DNA from: Comamonadaceae bacterium
Lineage (GTDB): Bacteria; Pseudomonadota; Gammaproteobacteria; Burkholderiales; Burkholderiaceae_C
NCBI GenBank assembly: GCA_947458415.1
Contig: CANGZG010000021.1
Coordinates: 1-20,791, forward strand
DNA length: 20,791 nucleotides
Direction: 5' to 3'
A model generated the notes under the pieces. That model made no database searches and was not told where the DNA came from. It saw only the letters and a list, made by a program, of their open reading frames with translations. Shown in pieces: positions 1-6,473 of the stretch. A program made the translations under genes and the position numbers. The stretch's first letter is position 1; the number at the start of each line of letters is the position of its first letter.

Positions 1-101
1 CAAACGCCACGGCGCTGGGGCGAATTTTGCATCGCAGGGCTCTTGGACTTGGTCTTTTCGACCTCGCGTCCTTGACGCACCAATTGGTTGATGGTTGGCA
101 T
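1..101 (-). CDS. rpsL: 30S ribosomal protein S12, N-terminal part (cut by window edge)
   Basis: S12 sits at the decoding centre of the small ribosomal subunit and is the classic streptomycin-resistance target. The 33 complete codons visible on the minus strand begin MPTINQLVRQGREVEK and end SPQRRGV, which is the characteristic N-terminus of betaproteobacterial S12; the remaining roughly 90 residues lie outside the window. The ATG (99-101) is preceded by a Shine-Dalgarno GAAGGA (minus strand, about 115-110) with about 8 bases spacing. A strong sigma70-type promoter lies 67 bases further upstream. In this order rpsL normally heads rpsL-rpsG-fusA-tuf. The gene before it here on the same strand is a D,D-carboxypeptidase, not rpoC. 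Confidence 0.93.
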   Translation of the reverse strand, partial: MPTINQLVRQGREVEKTKSKSPAMQNSPQRRGV

Positions 102-142
102 TGAAAACGTCCTTCAACGTTTGAACTGGGAAAGAAAAGGGA

Positions 143-158
143 TTCGGAAATTTCCGAA
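143..158. repeat. 16-bp perfect palindrome in the rpsL leader
   Basis: TTCGGAAATTTCCGAA reads identically on both strands. It lies just downstream of the predicted rpsL transcription start (near 161). It could be a DNA operator site, or in RNA form a 5-bp stem with an AAATTT loop near the 5' end of the transcript. The sequence shows the symmetry; a regulatory role is inference. Confidence 0.6.
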
Positions 159-167
159 AAGCCTGAC

Positions 168-195
168 AGTATAGCAGTATGCGGCCAGTTGTCAG
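168..195 (-). promoter_or_regulatory. sigma70-type promoter of rpsL (str operon)
   Basis: Read on the minus strand, CTGACA (195-190, one mismatch to TTGACA) is followed by a 16-base spacer and TATACT (173-168, one mismatch to TATAAT). The predicted transcription start is near 161, giving a leader of about 60 bases before the rpsL ATG. The near-consensus hexamers suit a ribosomal protein operon. The -35 overlaps the left arm of an inverted repeat (191-209). No mapping data are available, so this is a sequence-based call. Confidence 0.65.
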
Positions 196-209
196 CCCAA
201 AAGGCTGAC
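191..209. repeat. inverted repeat between dacC stop and rpsL promoter
   Basis: Arms GTCAGCC (191-197) and GGCTGAC (203-209) are perfectly complementary around a five-base loop. The element lies 23 bases beyond the end of the carboxypeptidase gene. It has no T-tract on either strand, so it is not a convincing intrinsic terminator. Its left arm covers most of the -35 hexamer of the rpsL promoter, so it could instead be a protein site or stabilise the 3' end of the upstream transcript. Confidence 0.5.
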
Positions 210-232
210 TGAGGAAAAGTAACGCCAAAGCA

Positions 233-1378
233 CTATTTGAGCCACAAGGTCAGGCTGTCCCAAGTCCGGCCAATGAAACCGGCCTCCTCGACGCCAGTCA
301 GCGCCACCAAAGGGATGTCTGTCAGCGGGGTTTGGTCAAGCAGCACTTTCAAACTGGCCACCGACTGGTTTTTTTGCAACGGTGCCAGCAACGGGTCTGG
401 GCGCGTGACCAAGGTTTTGATCTTGCCCGCCTGGCCCTGGGGCACGGCGACCACAATGGCTTGGTGCCTGCCCAGCCCCACTTGCGAGGCTTTGCCTTTG
501 AATACCGCTGGCGTCACCACCGCTTGCCCAGCCTCAAACAACTTGATGCCGTCATACGCGGTATAGCCCCAGTTGAGCAACTTCTGCGCTTCCTCGGCAC
601 GGGCGTTTTCACTGGCTGCGCCCAACACAATCGCCAACAAACGGCGCCCTTGCAGGTTCGGGAAATCGCGCTTGGCGGTGGCCACCAAACAATAACCTGC
701 CGCGTCCGTGTGACCGGTCTTCAAACCATCGACGGTGGGGTCGCGAAACAACAGCAAATTTCGGTTGCCGTCATTGGCCGCTGGTGTGCCGGGGTAGCGG
801 TACTTTTTGATGGCGTAGTAACTCACATTGGAAGGGAAGTCGGTCATCAAACGGGTCGCCAGCGTGGCCAAGTCTCTGGCGGTGGTCAAGTGCCCGGTCT
901 CGGTCAATCCTTCGGGGTTTTGGTAAGTGGTGTTTTTCATGCCCAAGGCCTGCGCTTGGGCATTCATCATTTGCACAAAATGTTCGCTGGTGCCGCCCAC
1001 GCCTTCGGCCAAAGCCATGGTGGCGTCGTTGCCCGACTGGACAATCATGCCTTTGATCAAGTCCTCCACAGGGACTTGCATTTTGGGGTCAATGAACATG
1101 CGCGAGCCTGGCATCTTCCACGCCTTGGGGCTGACTGAGAAGGTTTGTTGCAAGCTGATTTTCTTTTGGCGCAGTGCATCAAATACCAAATAAGCGGTCA
1201 TCAACTTGGTGAGCGATGCCGGCTCCACCAGTGTGTCGGCCTCTTTTTCTGCCAATACCTGCGATGCGCTGACATCGATCAATAAAAAAGAGCGTGCAGC
1301 GATCTCAGGTGGCTGAGGGGTTTGCGCAAACAACGCCGGGCACAAGCTCAGCAAGCCCAACAGAATCAGATTTTTCAT
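233..1378 (-). CDS. dacC: D-alanyl-D-alanine carboxypeptidase (PBP5/6 family)
   Basis: This periplasmic penicillin-binding protein removes the terminal D-Ala from peptidoglycan pentapeptides. The product is about 381 residues. It has a signal peptide (MKNLILLGLLSLCPALFAQ) and the three serine-peptidase motifs in order: SLTK with the nucleophile near residue 55, SGN in SGNDATMALAE, and KTG in DGLKTGHT. A C-terminal PBP5-type beta domain and a final segment that could be a membrane-anchoring amphipathic helix follow. I chose the ATG at 1378 because it opens the signal peptide; the frame extends to a TTG at 1399 that would add seven residues. Neither start has a clear ribosome site. It lies 28 bases after the hydrolase gene and is the last gene of the hemJ operon. 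The symbol could equally be dacA; paralogues cannot be distinguished here. Confidence 0.93.
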   Translation of the reverse strand: MKNLILLGLLSLCPALFAQTPQPPEIAARSFLLIDVSASQVLAEKEADTLVEPASLTKLMTAYLVFDALRQKKISLQQTFSVSPKAWKMPGSRMFIDPKMQVPVEDLIKGMIVQSGNDATMALAEGVGGTSEHFVQMMNAQAQALGMKNTTYQNPEGLTETGHLTTARDLATLATRLMTDFPSNVSYYAIKKYRYPGTPAANDGNRNLLLFRDPTVDGLKTGHTDAAGYCLVATAKRDFPNLQGRRLLAIVLGAASENARAEEAQKLLNWGYTAYDGIKLFEAGQAVVTPAVFKGKASQVGLGRHQAIVVAVPQGQAGKIKTLVTRPDPLLAPLQKNQSVASLKVLLDQTPLTDIPLVALTGVEEAGFIGRTWDSLTLWLK

Positions 1379-1406
1379 ATCGAACCGGGTAGCAGTCAAA
1401 GGGAAG

Positions 1407-2030
1407 TCAAGCCCTTAAGTGGCGCATGGCCAAGGATTTCAACAACGGCAATTGTCCATGAAAGAAATGCCCTGTGCCGGGCAAGACCATGACGGGCAAT
1501 TGCTGTGGTCTGGCCCAATCCATCACCGCTGACAACGCCACGGTGTCGTCGCGCTCGCCGTGCACCACCCAAGCGCATTCGTGCGCCTCAGGCGGTAATG
1601 GGGGCGCAGAAAAATGGGTGACGGCCGTGCCCACCAACAAGATTTTTTGCACGCGCGCGCTTGGCCACAAGGATTGAACCGCCTGACATGCCACGAAAGC
1701 GCCGAAAGAAAAACCCGCCAACACCAAAGGCGTTTGTGCGGGCCATTGCGAGACCAGTTGCAACAGGTCTTCGGTCTCACCACGGCCTTCGTCATACACG
1801 CCTTGGCTGTCACCGACGCCGCGAAAATTGAACCGCAAGCAGTCCCAACCTTGGGCGACACAGGCCCGGGCCAAGGTTTGCACCACTTTGTTGTCCATGC
1901 TGCCGCCAAACAAAGGGTGAGGGTGGGCAACGACAGCCAAGCCCTTGGACAACCCGTGCGGTTGGTCAAGCACCGCCTGCACACGACCGCCGCCGGCATG
2001 CAAGGTCAGCGATTGGGTCGTTGCCGCCAT
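1407..2030 (-). CDS. alpha/beta hydrolase (COG2945-type predicted hydrolase)
   Basis: A 207-residue cytoplasmic alpha/beta-fold hydrolase without a signal peptide. Near the N-terminus is AHPHPLFGGSMDNKVV (about 35-50), typical of this family and forming the oxyanion region. Then come NFRGVGDSQG (68-77), the nucleophile elbow GFSFG with Ser108, an acid at Asp161 or Asp162 in GERDD, and the catalytic His188 in GTGHFF, so the triad appears complete. The substrate is unknown; family members are annotated as general esterases or hydrolases. The ATG at 2030 lies four bases after the stop of the ferredoxin gene, so the two are probably translationally coupled. The neighbours (ferredoxin, VanZ, HemJ, carboxypeptidase) do not point to one pathway. 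Confidence 0.9.
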   Translation of the reverse strand: MAATTQSLTLHAGGGRVQAVLDQPHGLSKGLAVVAHPHPLFGGSMDNKVVQTLARACVAQGWDCLRFNFRGVGDSQGVYDEGRGETEDLLQLVSQWPAQTPLVLAGFSFGAFVACQAVQSLWPSARVQKILLVGTAVTHFSAPPLPPEAHECAWVVHGERDDTVALSAVMDWARPQQLPVMVLPGTGHFFHGQLPLLKSLAMRHLRA

Positions 2031-2034
2031 GACA

Positions 2035-2370
2035 TCAACGGCCCACGTTGTCAGGCAACATCAAGCGCTCAACCGGTTGCCCGTTTTGCAAATGCGACTC
2101 GATGATTTCATCGATGTCAGCCGTGTCGACAAACGTGTACCAAATGGCTTCGGGGTACACCACCATCACTGGCCCGCCGGCGCAGCGGTCCAGGCATCCG
2201 GCTTGGTTGACACGCACCCCTTGCGCACCATTGATGCCCAGTGCTTTCACTTTCGATTTGCAATGCTTCCACGCGGCTTGCGCTTGGTGATCGGTGCAAC
2301 AGGCTTGGCCTTCTTCGCGTTGGTTCAGGCAGAAAAAAACATGGTGTTTGTAATAGCTGGGATGTGTCAT
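2035..2370 (-). CDS. thioredoxin-like [2Fe-2S] ferredoxin domain protein
   Basis: A 111-residue protein of the thioredoxin-like [2Fe-2S] ferredoxin family. Cluster ligands fit the pattern: Cys14 in VFFCLNQREEG, Cys24 or Cys25 in ACCTDH, then Cys59 and Cys63 in GCLDRCAGGP. The family is small and soluble and is thought to transfer electrons; the partner is not known. A string of acidic residues near the C-terminus (DTADIDEIIESH) is common in these proteins. The start ATG (2370) is nine bases after the stop of the VanZ gene, and its stop lies four bases before the hydrolase start, so it is an internal operon gene. Its closeness to hemJ allows the guess that it serves redox chemistry of heme synthesis, but nothing in the sequence proves it. 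Confidence 0.88.
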   Translation of the reverse strand: MTHPSYYKHHVFFCLNQREEGQACCTDHQAQAAWKHCKSKVKALGINGAQGVRVNQAGCLDRCAGGPVMVVYPEAIWYTFVDTADIDEIIESHLQNGQPVERLMLPDNVGR

Positions 2371-2379
2371 GTTTGAATT

Positions 2380-3492
2380 TTAGGCGCGATGCCGGGTCGC
2401 TGATTCGCGCAACATGCGCCAGCCCGCCCAACCCAACAACCACCACGGCCACCAACCACTCAGCCACGAGGTCAGGCCATGAAAGCGAATGAATCGTCCC
2501 TGCTCCCAGGTTTGCATGGTTTGCTCAAAATAGGTGCTGACCGGCGACAAGTTCAACAGCAATAAGAGCAGCAATTGGGCACACCACAAAACCACCAACA
2601 AGCTGTGTTCTTGCCACTTGATCACCAACAGGCACAACAACACGGCGCAGCCCATGCCGCCCCACACCTGCGGCACCAACCAGTGCCAAGCATGTTCAGG
2701 ACCGTAGGTCAAGGTGGCAGACAAACCGTTGGCCAAGACCGCCAACCCCAACACCAACCACACACCCGTGAGGCGCTGAGAAAAGCGTTGGCACACAGAC
2801 AAGGTCAACAGGGCAGGCACCAACACGCCCAAGGTCACGCACAGCATTTCCAAGGTGGGTGTCATGGTCAAGGCATCGCTGAATTTAGCGATGCGACTTT
2901 CGAGCCCGGGAAACATGTCTTGCCAGATTTTTTCCAGCCGTTCCGACACATGGCCCAAACCGAAAGGGACCGTGACCGGGTACAACAAGGCCAACGGCCA
3001 CAGCACCAGCAACACCAGGCTGCCGCTGGCGTCTGGCGTCAACCATTGATGGCGAAATTGCGACCAGTGGTAGAGCCAGCCGCGCTTTTCCAACACCAAT
3101 GCCAAAGCCGCACCACACACAGCACCCAAGGTATTGAGCAGCCAATCCAATTGCGATGGCACCCGGGTGGGCAAGTAGGTTTGCAAACACTCCAAGCCGA
3201 AAGACAGCAAGCAAGCGCATGCCACTGCAAATGACAATGCCTGAATGCGTGACCACTGCGAGCGCACGGCTGCCAAACACCACCAAAAACCCAACGGCAA
3301 ATAACCGAGCAGGTTGCTGAAAATATCAAACCAAGTGTTGTAAGCAGACCAAGGTGCGCCGACGAAAAACCATGGGGCAATGTCTTGGTTGCGCCAATCG
3401 TCAAACGGGTACAAGCTGGCATACACAATGACCAGCACACATAACCACGACAAGGCCCAAGCGGTGGTGCGGCGTCTGGCGACCATGGGCAT
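2380..3492 (-). CDS. VanZ-like family integral membrane protein
   Basis: A 370-residue multi-pass membrane protein. The N-terminal half carries the VanZ-like signature: an opening transmembrane segment ending YASLYPFDDW, then FDIFSNLLGYLPLGF (about 55-69), and later a GLECLQTYLPTRVPSQLDWLLNTLGAVCG stretch (about 99-127) with the conserved Glu, Gln, Arg, Ser, Asp and Asn residues of the family. The C-terminal half adds several further hydrophobic helices rich in Leu and Trp and ends in a basic tail. VanZ proteins confer low-level teicoplanin resistance in enterococci; the role of the proteobacterial relatives is not established. The ATG at 3492 directly follows the TGA of hemJ with no gap (TGAATG). 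A second in-frame ATG two codons later is an alternative start. Confidence 0.87.
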   Translation of the reverse strand: MPMVARRRTTAWALSWLCVLVIVYASLYPFDDWRNQDIAPWFFVGAPWSAYNTWFDIFSNLLGYLPLGFWWCLAAVRSQWSRIQALSFAVACACLLSFGLECLQTYLPTRVPSQLDWLLNTLGAVCGAALALVLEKRGWLYHWSQFRHQWLTPDASGSLVLLVLWPLALLYPVTVPFGLGHVSERLEKIWQDMFPGLESRIAKFSDALTMTPTLEMLCVTLGVLVPALLTLSVCQRFSQRLTGVWLVLGLAVLANGLSATLTYGPEHAWHWLVPQVWGGMGCAVLLCLLVIKWQEHSLLVVLWCAQLLLLLLLNLSPVSTYFEQTMQTWEQGRFIRFHGLTSWLSGWWPWWLLGWAGWRMLRESATRHRA

Positions 3493-3921
3493 TCAAGAGG
3501 GTTTGACCACCACCAACACCACGGCAGCCACCAACAACAGCACCGGGGCTTCGTTGAACCAGCGATACCAAACATGCGAATGCGAAGCCACACCGGATTC
3601 GAAATCACGCAAATGCTTGGCGCACCCATGGTGGTAACCGATGGCCAACACCACCGCCACCAATTTGCCCAGCATCCATGGGGTGGGTGGCATGCCGCCA
3701 ATGCCATAAACCAACCAGAGCACCAAACCCAGTGCCAACGCTGGCCACATCAACAGCGTCATGAAACGCAACAATTTGCGGGCCATCAACAGCAAGCGTT
3801 CGCGCTCCGCCACCGATTCCGGTGGCACCATGGCCAGATTGACAAAGATTCGCGGCAAATAAAACAGTCCGGCAAACCAGCTCGCCACAAACACAATATG
3901 AAAGGCTTTGACCCACAACAT
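3493..3921 (-). CDS. hemJ: HemJ-type protoporphyrinogen IX oxidase
   Basis: HemJ is the membrane protoporphyrinogen oxidase used by many proteobacteria that lack HemG and HemY; it makes protoporphyrin IX, the penultimate step to heme. The 142-residue product opens MLWVKAFHIVFVASWFAGLFYLPR, the diagnostic HemJ (TIGR00701) N-terminus, with conserved His8 and Arg24. The conserved Lys86 lies in the WMLGKL motif, and four hydrophobic segments are visible. The length matches the family. It is the first gene of a five-gene minus-strand operon and is divergent from hemB, 112 bases away, which supports a heme role. The related CopD family is the main alternative, but the motif match and hemB context favour HemJ. 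Confidence 0.92.
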   Translation of the reverse strand: MLWVKAFHIVFVASWFAGLFYLPRIFVNLAMVPPESVAERERLLLMARKLLRFMTLLMWPALALGLVLWLVYGIGGMPPTPWMLGKLVAVVLAIGYHHGCAKHLRDFESGVASHSHVWYRWFNEAPVLLLVAAVVLVVVKPS

Positions 3922-3935
3922 GGCTTGAGTTTAGT

Positions 3936-3948
3936 GCCAAGGCTTGGC
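3936..3948. repeat. inverted repeat between hemJ and hemB
   Basis: GCCAAG (3936-3941) and CTTGGC (3943-3948) form a perfect 6-bp inverted repeat around a single G. It lies 15 bases upstream of the hemJ start codon and about 85 bases before the hemB start, where an operator for either gene could sit. It is short enough to be chance. I found no convincing -35/-10 pair for either gene in this gap. Confidence 0.4.
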
Positions 3949-4033
3949 GGTGCATGCTCAGACGCAAGCAGGTGTTGATTCACTCGGGTTTCACCCCAAG
4001 GACGAACCGCTGGCATGCGGCACAATTTCCCCC

Positions 4034-5041
4034 ATGACCATTCCTACCCCATACCCTGCCACCCGACTGCGCCGCTTGCGCCGCGATGACTTCACCCGTC
4101 GCCTCGTGCGAGAAAACGCCTTGAGCGTCAATGACCTGATCTACCCCGTGTTTGTGCTGGATGGCGAGAAAAAACGCGAAACCGTGGCTTCCATGCCCGG
4201 GGTCGAACGACTCAGTCTGGATTTGTTGCTGCCGGTCGCCGAAACCTGCGTGAAGCTGGGCATCCCTGTCATGGCCTTGTTCCCTGTCATTGACCCGGCT
4301 CTGAAAACACCGGATGGCCGCGAAGCCACCAACGCCACAGGTTTGGTGCCTCGCGTCGTGAAAAGTTTGAAACAGCATTTCCCCAACTTGGGGGTGATGA
4401 CCGATGTCGCGCTGGACCCGTTCACCAGCCACGGCCAAGATGGTTTGCTGGATGACACGGGTTATATTTTGAACGACCCCACCGTGGAAGTGTTGGTGCA
4501 ACAAGCCTTGACCCAAGCCGATGCTGGCGTGGACATCGTCGCGCCCAGCGACATGATGGACGGGCGCATCGGCGCGATCCGTCAAGCGCTGGAAGCCCAT
4601 GGCCATGTGCACACCCGCATCATGGCTTACAGCGCCAAATACGCGAGTTCGTTTTATGGCCCGTTTCGCGACGCCGTCGGTTCGGCCGCCAATCTGGGCA
4701 AAAGCGACAAGAAGGTCTACCAAATGGACGCGGGCAACACCGATGAAGCGCTGCGCGAAGTGGCCATGGACATTGCCGAAGGCGCAGACATGGTGATGGT
4801 CAAGCCGGGCATGCCTTATTTGGACATCGTGCGGCGGGTGAAAGACACGTTCAGCATGCCCACGTTTGTGTACCAAGTCTCTGGTGAATACGCCATGCTC
4901 AAAGCGGCAGCGCAAAACGGTTGGCTGGACCACGACGGCGTGATGATGGAAAGTTTGCTGGCTTTCAAGCGCGCGGGTGCCGACGGCATATTGACTTACT
5001 TTGCCATCCAAGCCGCCGAAAAATTACGCCAGCAGGGCTGA
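4034..5041 (+). CDS. hemB: delta-aminolevulinic acid dehydratase (porphobilinogen synthase)
   Basis: HemB condenses two 5-aminolevulinate molecules into porphobilinogen in the cytoplasm, an early step in heme, siroheme and cobalamin synthesis. The 335-residue protein has both active-site lysines: Lys202 in MAYSAKYASSFYGPFRDA, and the Schiff-base Lys257 in MVKPGMPYLDIV. The metal-site segment (124-137) reads DVALDPFTSHGQDG, with Ala126, Asp128 and Asp136 where the zinc enzymes have three cysteines, so this is the magnesium-responsive, non-zinc type. I chose the ATG at 4034 over the frame-open region upstream (from 3944) because MTIPTPYPATRLRRLRRDDF matches the family N-terminus. No clear ribosome site precedes it. 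It diverges from hemJ and converges with the dienelactone hydrolase gene 12 bases beyond its stop. Confidence 0.97.
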   Translation: MTIPTPYPATRLRRLRRDDFTRRLVRENALSVNDLIYPVFVLDGEKKRETVASMPGVERLSLDLLLPVAETCVKLGIPVMALFPVIDPALKTPDGREATNATGLVPRVVKSLKQHFPNLGVMTDVALDPFTSHGQDGLLDDTGYILNDPTVEVLVQQALTQADAGVDIVAPSDMMDGRIGAIRQALEAHGHVHTRIMAYSAKYASSFYGPFRDAVGSAANLGKSDKKVYQMDAGNTDEALREVAMDIAEGADMVMVKPGMPYLDIVRRVKDTFSMPTFVYQVSGEYAMLKAAAQNGWLDHDGVMMESLLAFKRAGADGILTYFAIQAAEKLRQQG

Positions 5042-5053
5042 TTTTTTCGGCCG

Positions 5054-5746
5054 TCAAACGCCTAATTTGTCGATGAAAAAGCCAAGCGTGTGCTCGAGGG
5101 CCAACTCGCACGCAGCCGCGTCGTAACTGCCACGGTGGTCGCAATTGAAGCCGTGGTCAGCGTCATAAACCTCGACTTGCACATCTGGCTGAGCCACACG
5201 AAATGCGTCCACGGTGTCCATGGGTATGAGCGGATCGCGGTTGCCAAAATGCGCCAACACCGGACACAAGGGTTTGGCGTCTCGTTCTGGTGGCAGCGTC
5301 ATGCCGCCGCCGTAATAAGTCACCGCGGCCTTGATGCCCGACAACTGGGTGGCTGCGCGCCAACTCAACAAACCACCCCAGCAATAACCAATCACACCGA
5401 CTTGGCCCTTGTTGGCCATGGAAGCGTAGGTCACCGCGGCTTGGACATCGGCCATCACGCCGGGCGCGGGCAGTGCCTCCGCTTGGGTTTTGAGTGCGCG
5501 CCCTGCCGCCACGTCGTCTGCGGTGTAGCCCAAGTTCACGTGTTTTTTCAGTCGGGAAAAAGTCGCTGGGGCAATGACCAAAAATCCTGCCAACGCAAAC
5601 CCATCGGCCACCGCGCGAATGTGCGCATTGACGCCAAAAATTTCTTGCAACAGCACGATGGCCGCGCGTGGCTCTCGTTTCGGTTGTGCGATGTAAGCCT
5701 CGCTGACAAAGCCGTCAGCAGCGCGCAAATCGATCATGTGTCCCAT
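5054..5746 (-). CDS. dienelactone hydrolase family protein
   Basis: A 230-residue alpha/beta hydrolase of the dienelactone hydrolase family. Classical members open dienelactone to maleylacetate in chlorocatechol degradation; many others have unknown esterase roles. The catalytic Cys-His-Asp triad is visible: Cys122 in GYCWGG, Asp171 in GNRDPLIP, and His198 in DADHGFNC. Glu35 in QEIFGVN is the conserved residue that positions the Cys. The open frame begins further upstream (5863), but the ATG at 5746 is preceded by an AGGAGAGG ribosome site and gives the family N-terminus MGHMIDLRAADGFVSEAYIA. It lies 22 bases downstream of the isomerase gene, so the two form one transcript. No other aromatic ring-cleavage genes are nearby, so the real substrate is open. 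Confidence 0.92.
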   Translation of the reverse strand: MGHMIDLRAADGFVSEAYIAQPKREPRAAIVLLQEIFGVNAHIRAVADGFALAGFLVIAPATFSRLKKHVNLGYTADDVAAGRALKTQAEALPAPGVMADVQAAVTYASMANKGQVGVIGYCWGGLLSWRAATQLSGIKAAVTYYGGGMTLPPERDAKPLCPVLAHFGNRDPLIPMDTVDAFRVAQPDVQVEVYDADHGFNCDHRGSYDAAACELALEHTLGFFIDKLGV

Positions 5747-5768
5747 CTGGCCTCTCCTGTGTCCCGCA

Positions 5769-6371
5769 TCAAGCAGCTTGCAAACGCCGTTGCAAAAATT
5801 CCAACCGGTCTTGGCCCCAGAACAATTCGCCATCGCAGACATAGGCGGGCGCGCCAAACACACCCAACTGCAAAGCCTCGTCGGTGTTCGCCTCGTAAAT
5901 CGATTGCACCGAGGCGCTGGCTGCCTGAGACAAACGCGCCGTGTCCAAATGCTGCTCGGTCAACAATTCGGCCAGCACCAGCGGGTCGGCGATGTTGCGC
6001 TGCTGCGCCCACACCGCAGCCAACACTGCACCGCACAAACGCATGGCCGCATCCGCGCCATCGTGTTGGTTCACTGCAATCAACAACTTGGCCGCATCGT
6101 CACCGGCCACCGGAAAAAATTGGGGGTGCAGATGCAAAGGCATGTTGAGGTGGTCGGCAAACCGTTTCAATTCAATCAAGCGGTAAGCCTGACGCTGTGC
6201 CGAACGCTGGCCGACGGGCAAGCCACCCGTGAGTGGAAAGATTTTGCCCAGGTCCATGGGTTTGAGGCGAACCGTGGCGCCAGCTTGTGCGGCCATGTGC
6301 ACCAACCTCGCATGACCAAAATAGGTCCAAGGGCTTTGCGGGACTAAAAAGTAATCGATGGTCTTGGACAT
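5769..6371 (-). CDS. 2-hydroxychromene-2-carboxylate isomerase / DsbA-like oxidoreductase
   Basis: A 200-residue thioredoxin-fold protein of the kappa-class GST-like family. In naphthalene degradation such enzymes isomerise 2-hydroxychromene-2-carboxylate using glutathione. The N-terminus MSKTIDYFLVPQSPWTYFG carries the Ser13-Pro14 that replaces the CXXC motif of true DsbA; this Ser activates glutathione. Near the C-terminus, GVFGAPAYVCDGELFWGQDRL is the typical cis-Pro and binding segment. No signal peptide is seen, so it is cytoplasmic. I chose the ATG at 6371 because it gives the family N-terminus; the frame extends to 6425 without similarity. It is the first gene of a two-gene unit with the dienelactone hydrolase and diverges from the SDR operon 102 bases away. 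Naphthalene genes are absent, so its actual substrate may be another aromatic or a glutathione conjugate. Confidence 0.9.
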   Translation of the reverse strand: MSKTIDYFLVPQSPWTYFGHARLVHMAAQAGATVRLKPMDLGKIFPLTGGLPVGQRSAQRQAYRLIELKRFADHLNMPLHLHPQFFPVAGDDAAKLLIAVNQHDGADAAMRLCGAVLAAVWAQQRNIADPLVLAELLTEQHLDTARLSQAASASVQSIYEANTDEALQLGVFGAPAYVCDGELFWGQDRLEFLQRRLQAA

Positions 6372-6473
6372 GGTGGCTTTCAATCGTGTTATCTTTTTGA
6401 ACATCAGCTCGGCTCTTGCAGCCAAGTTGCCATCCTACTATTTCCATCGTGACAGCCATTCGCCGGAGCCCTT

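Noticed and set aside
191..209. Hairpin considered as an intrinsic terminator for the hemJ-dacC operon
   Set aside because: No T-run follows on either strand and it overlaps the rpsL -35 hexamer.
332..1138. 268-codon plus-strand open frame opposite dacC
   Set aside because: Antisense to a gene with a signal peptide and all three PBP motifs; the product is low-complexity without domain signatures.
3980..5011. 343-codon minus-strand open frame opposite hemB
   Set aside because: hemB is unmistakable on the other strand; the shadow is His- and Gln-rich and starts and ends without ribosome sites or neighbours that fit.
6416..6441. TTGCAG and TACTAT considered as the SDR operon promoter
   Set aside because: The spacer is only 14 bases, too short for a normal sigma70 promoter; no better pair found in the gap.
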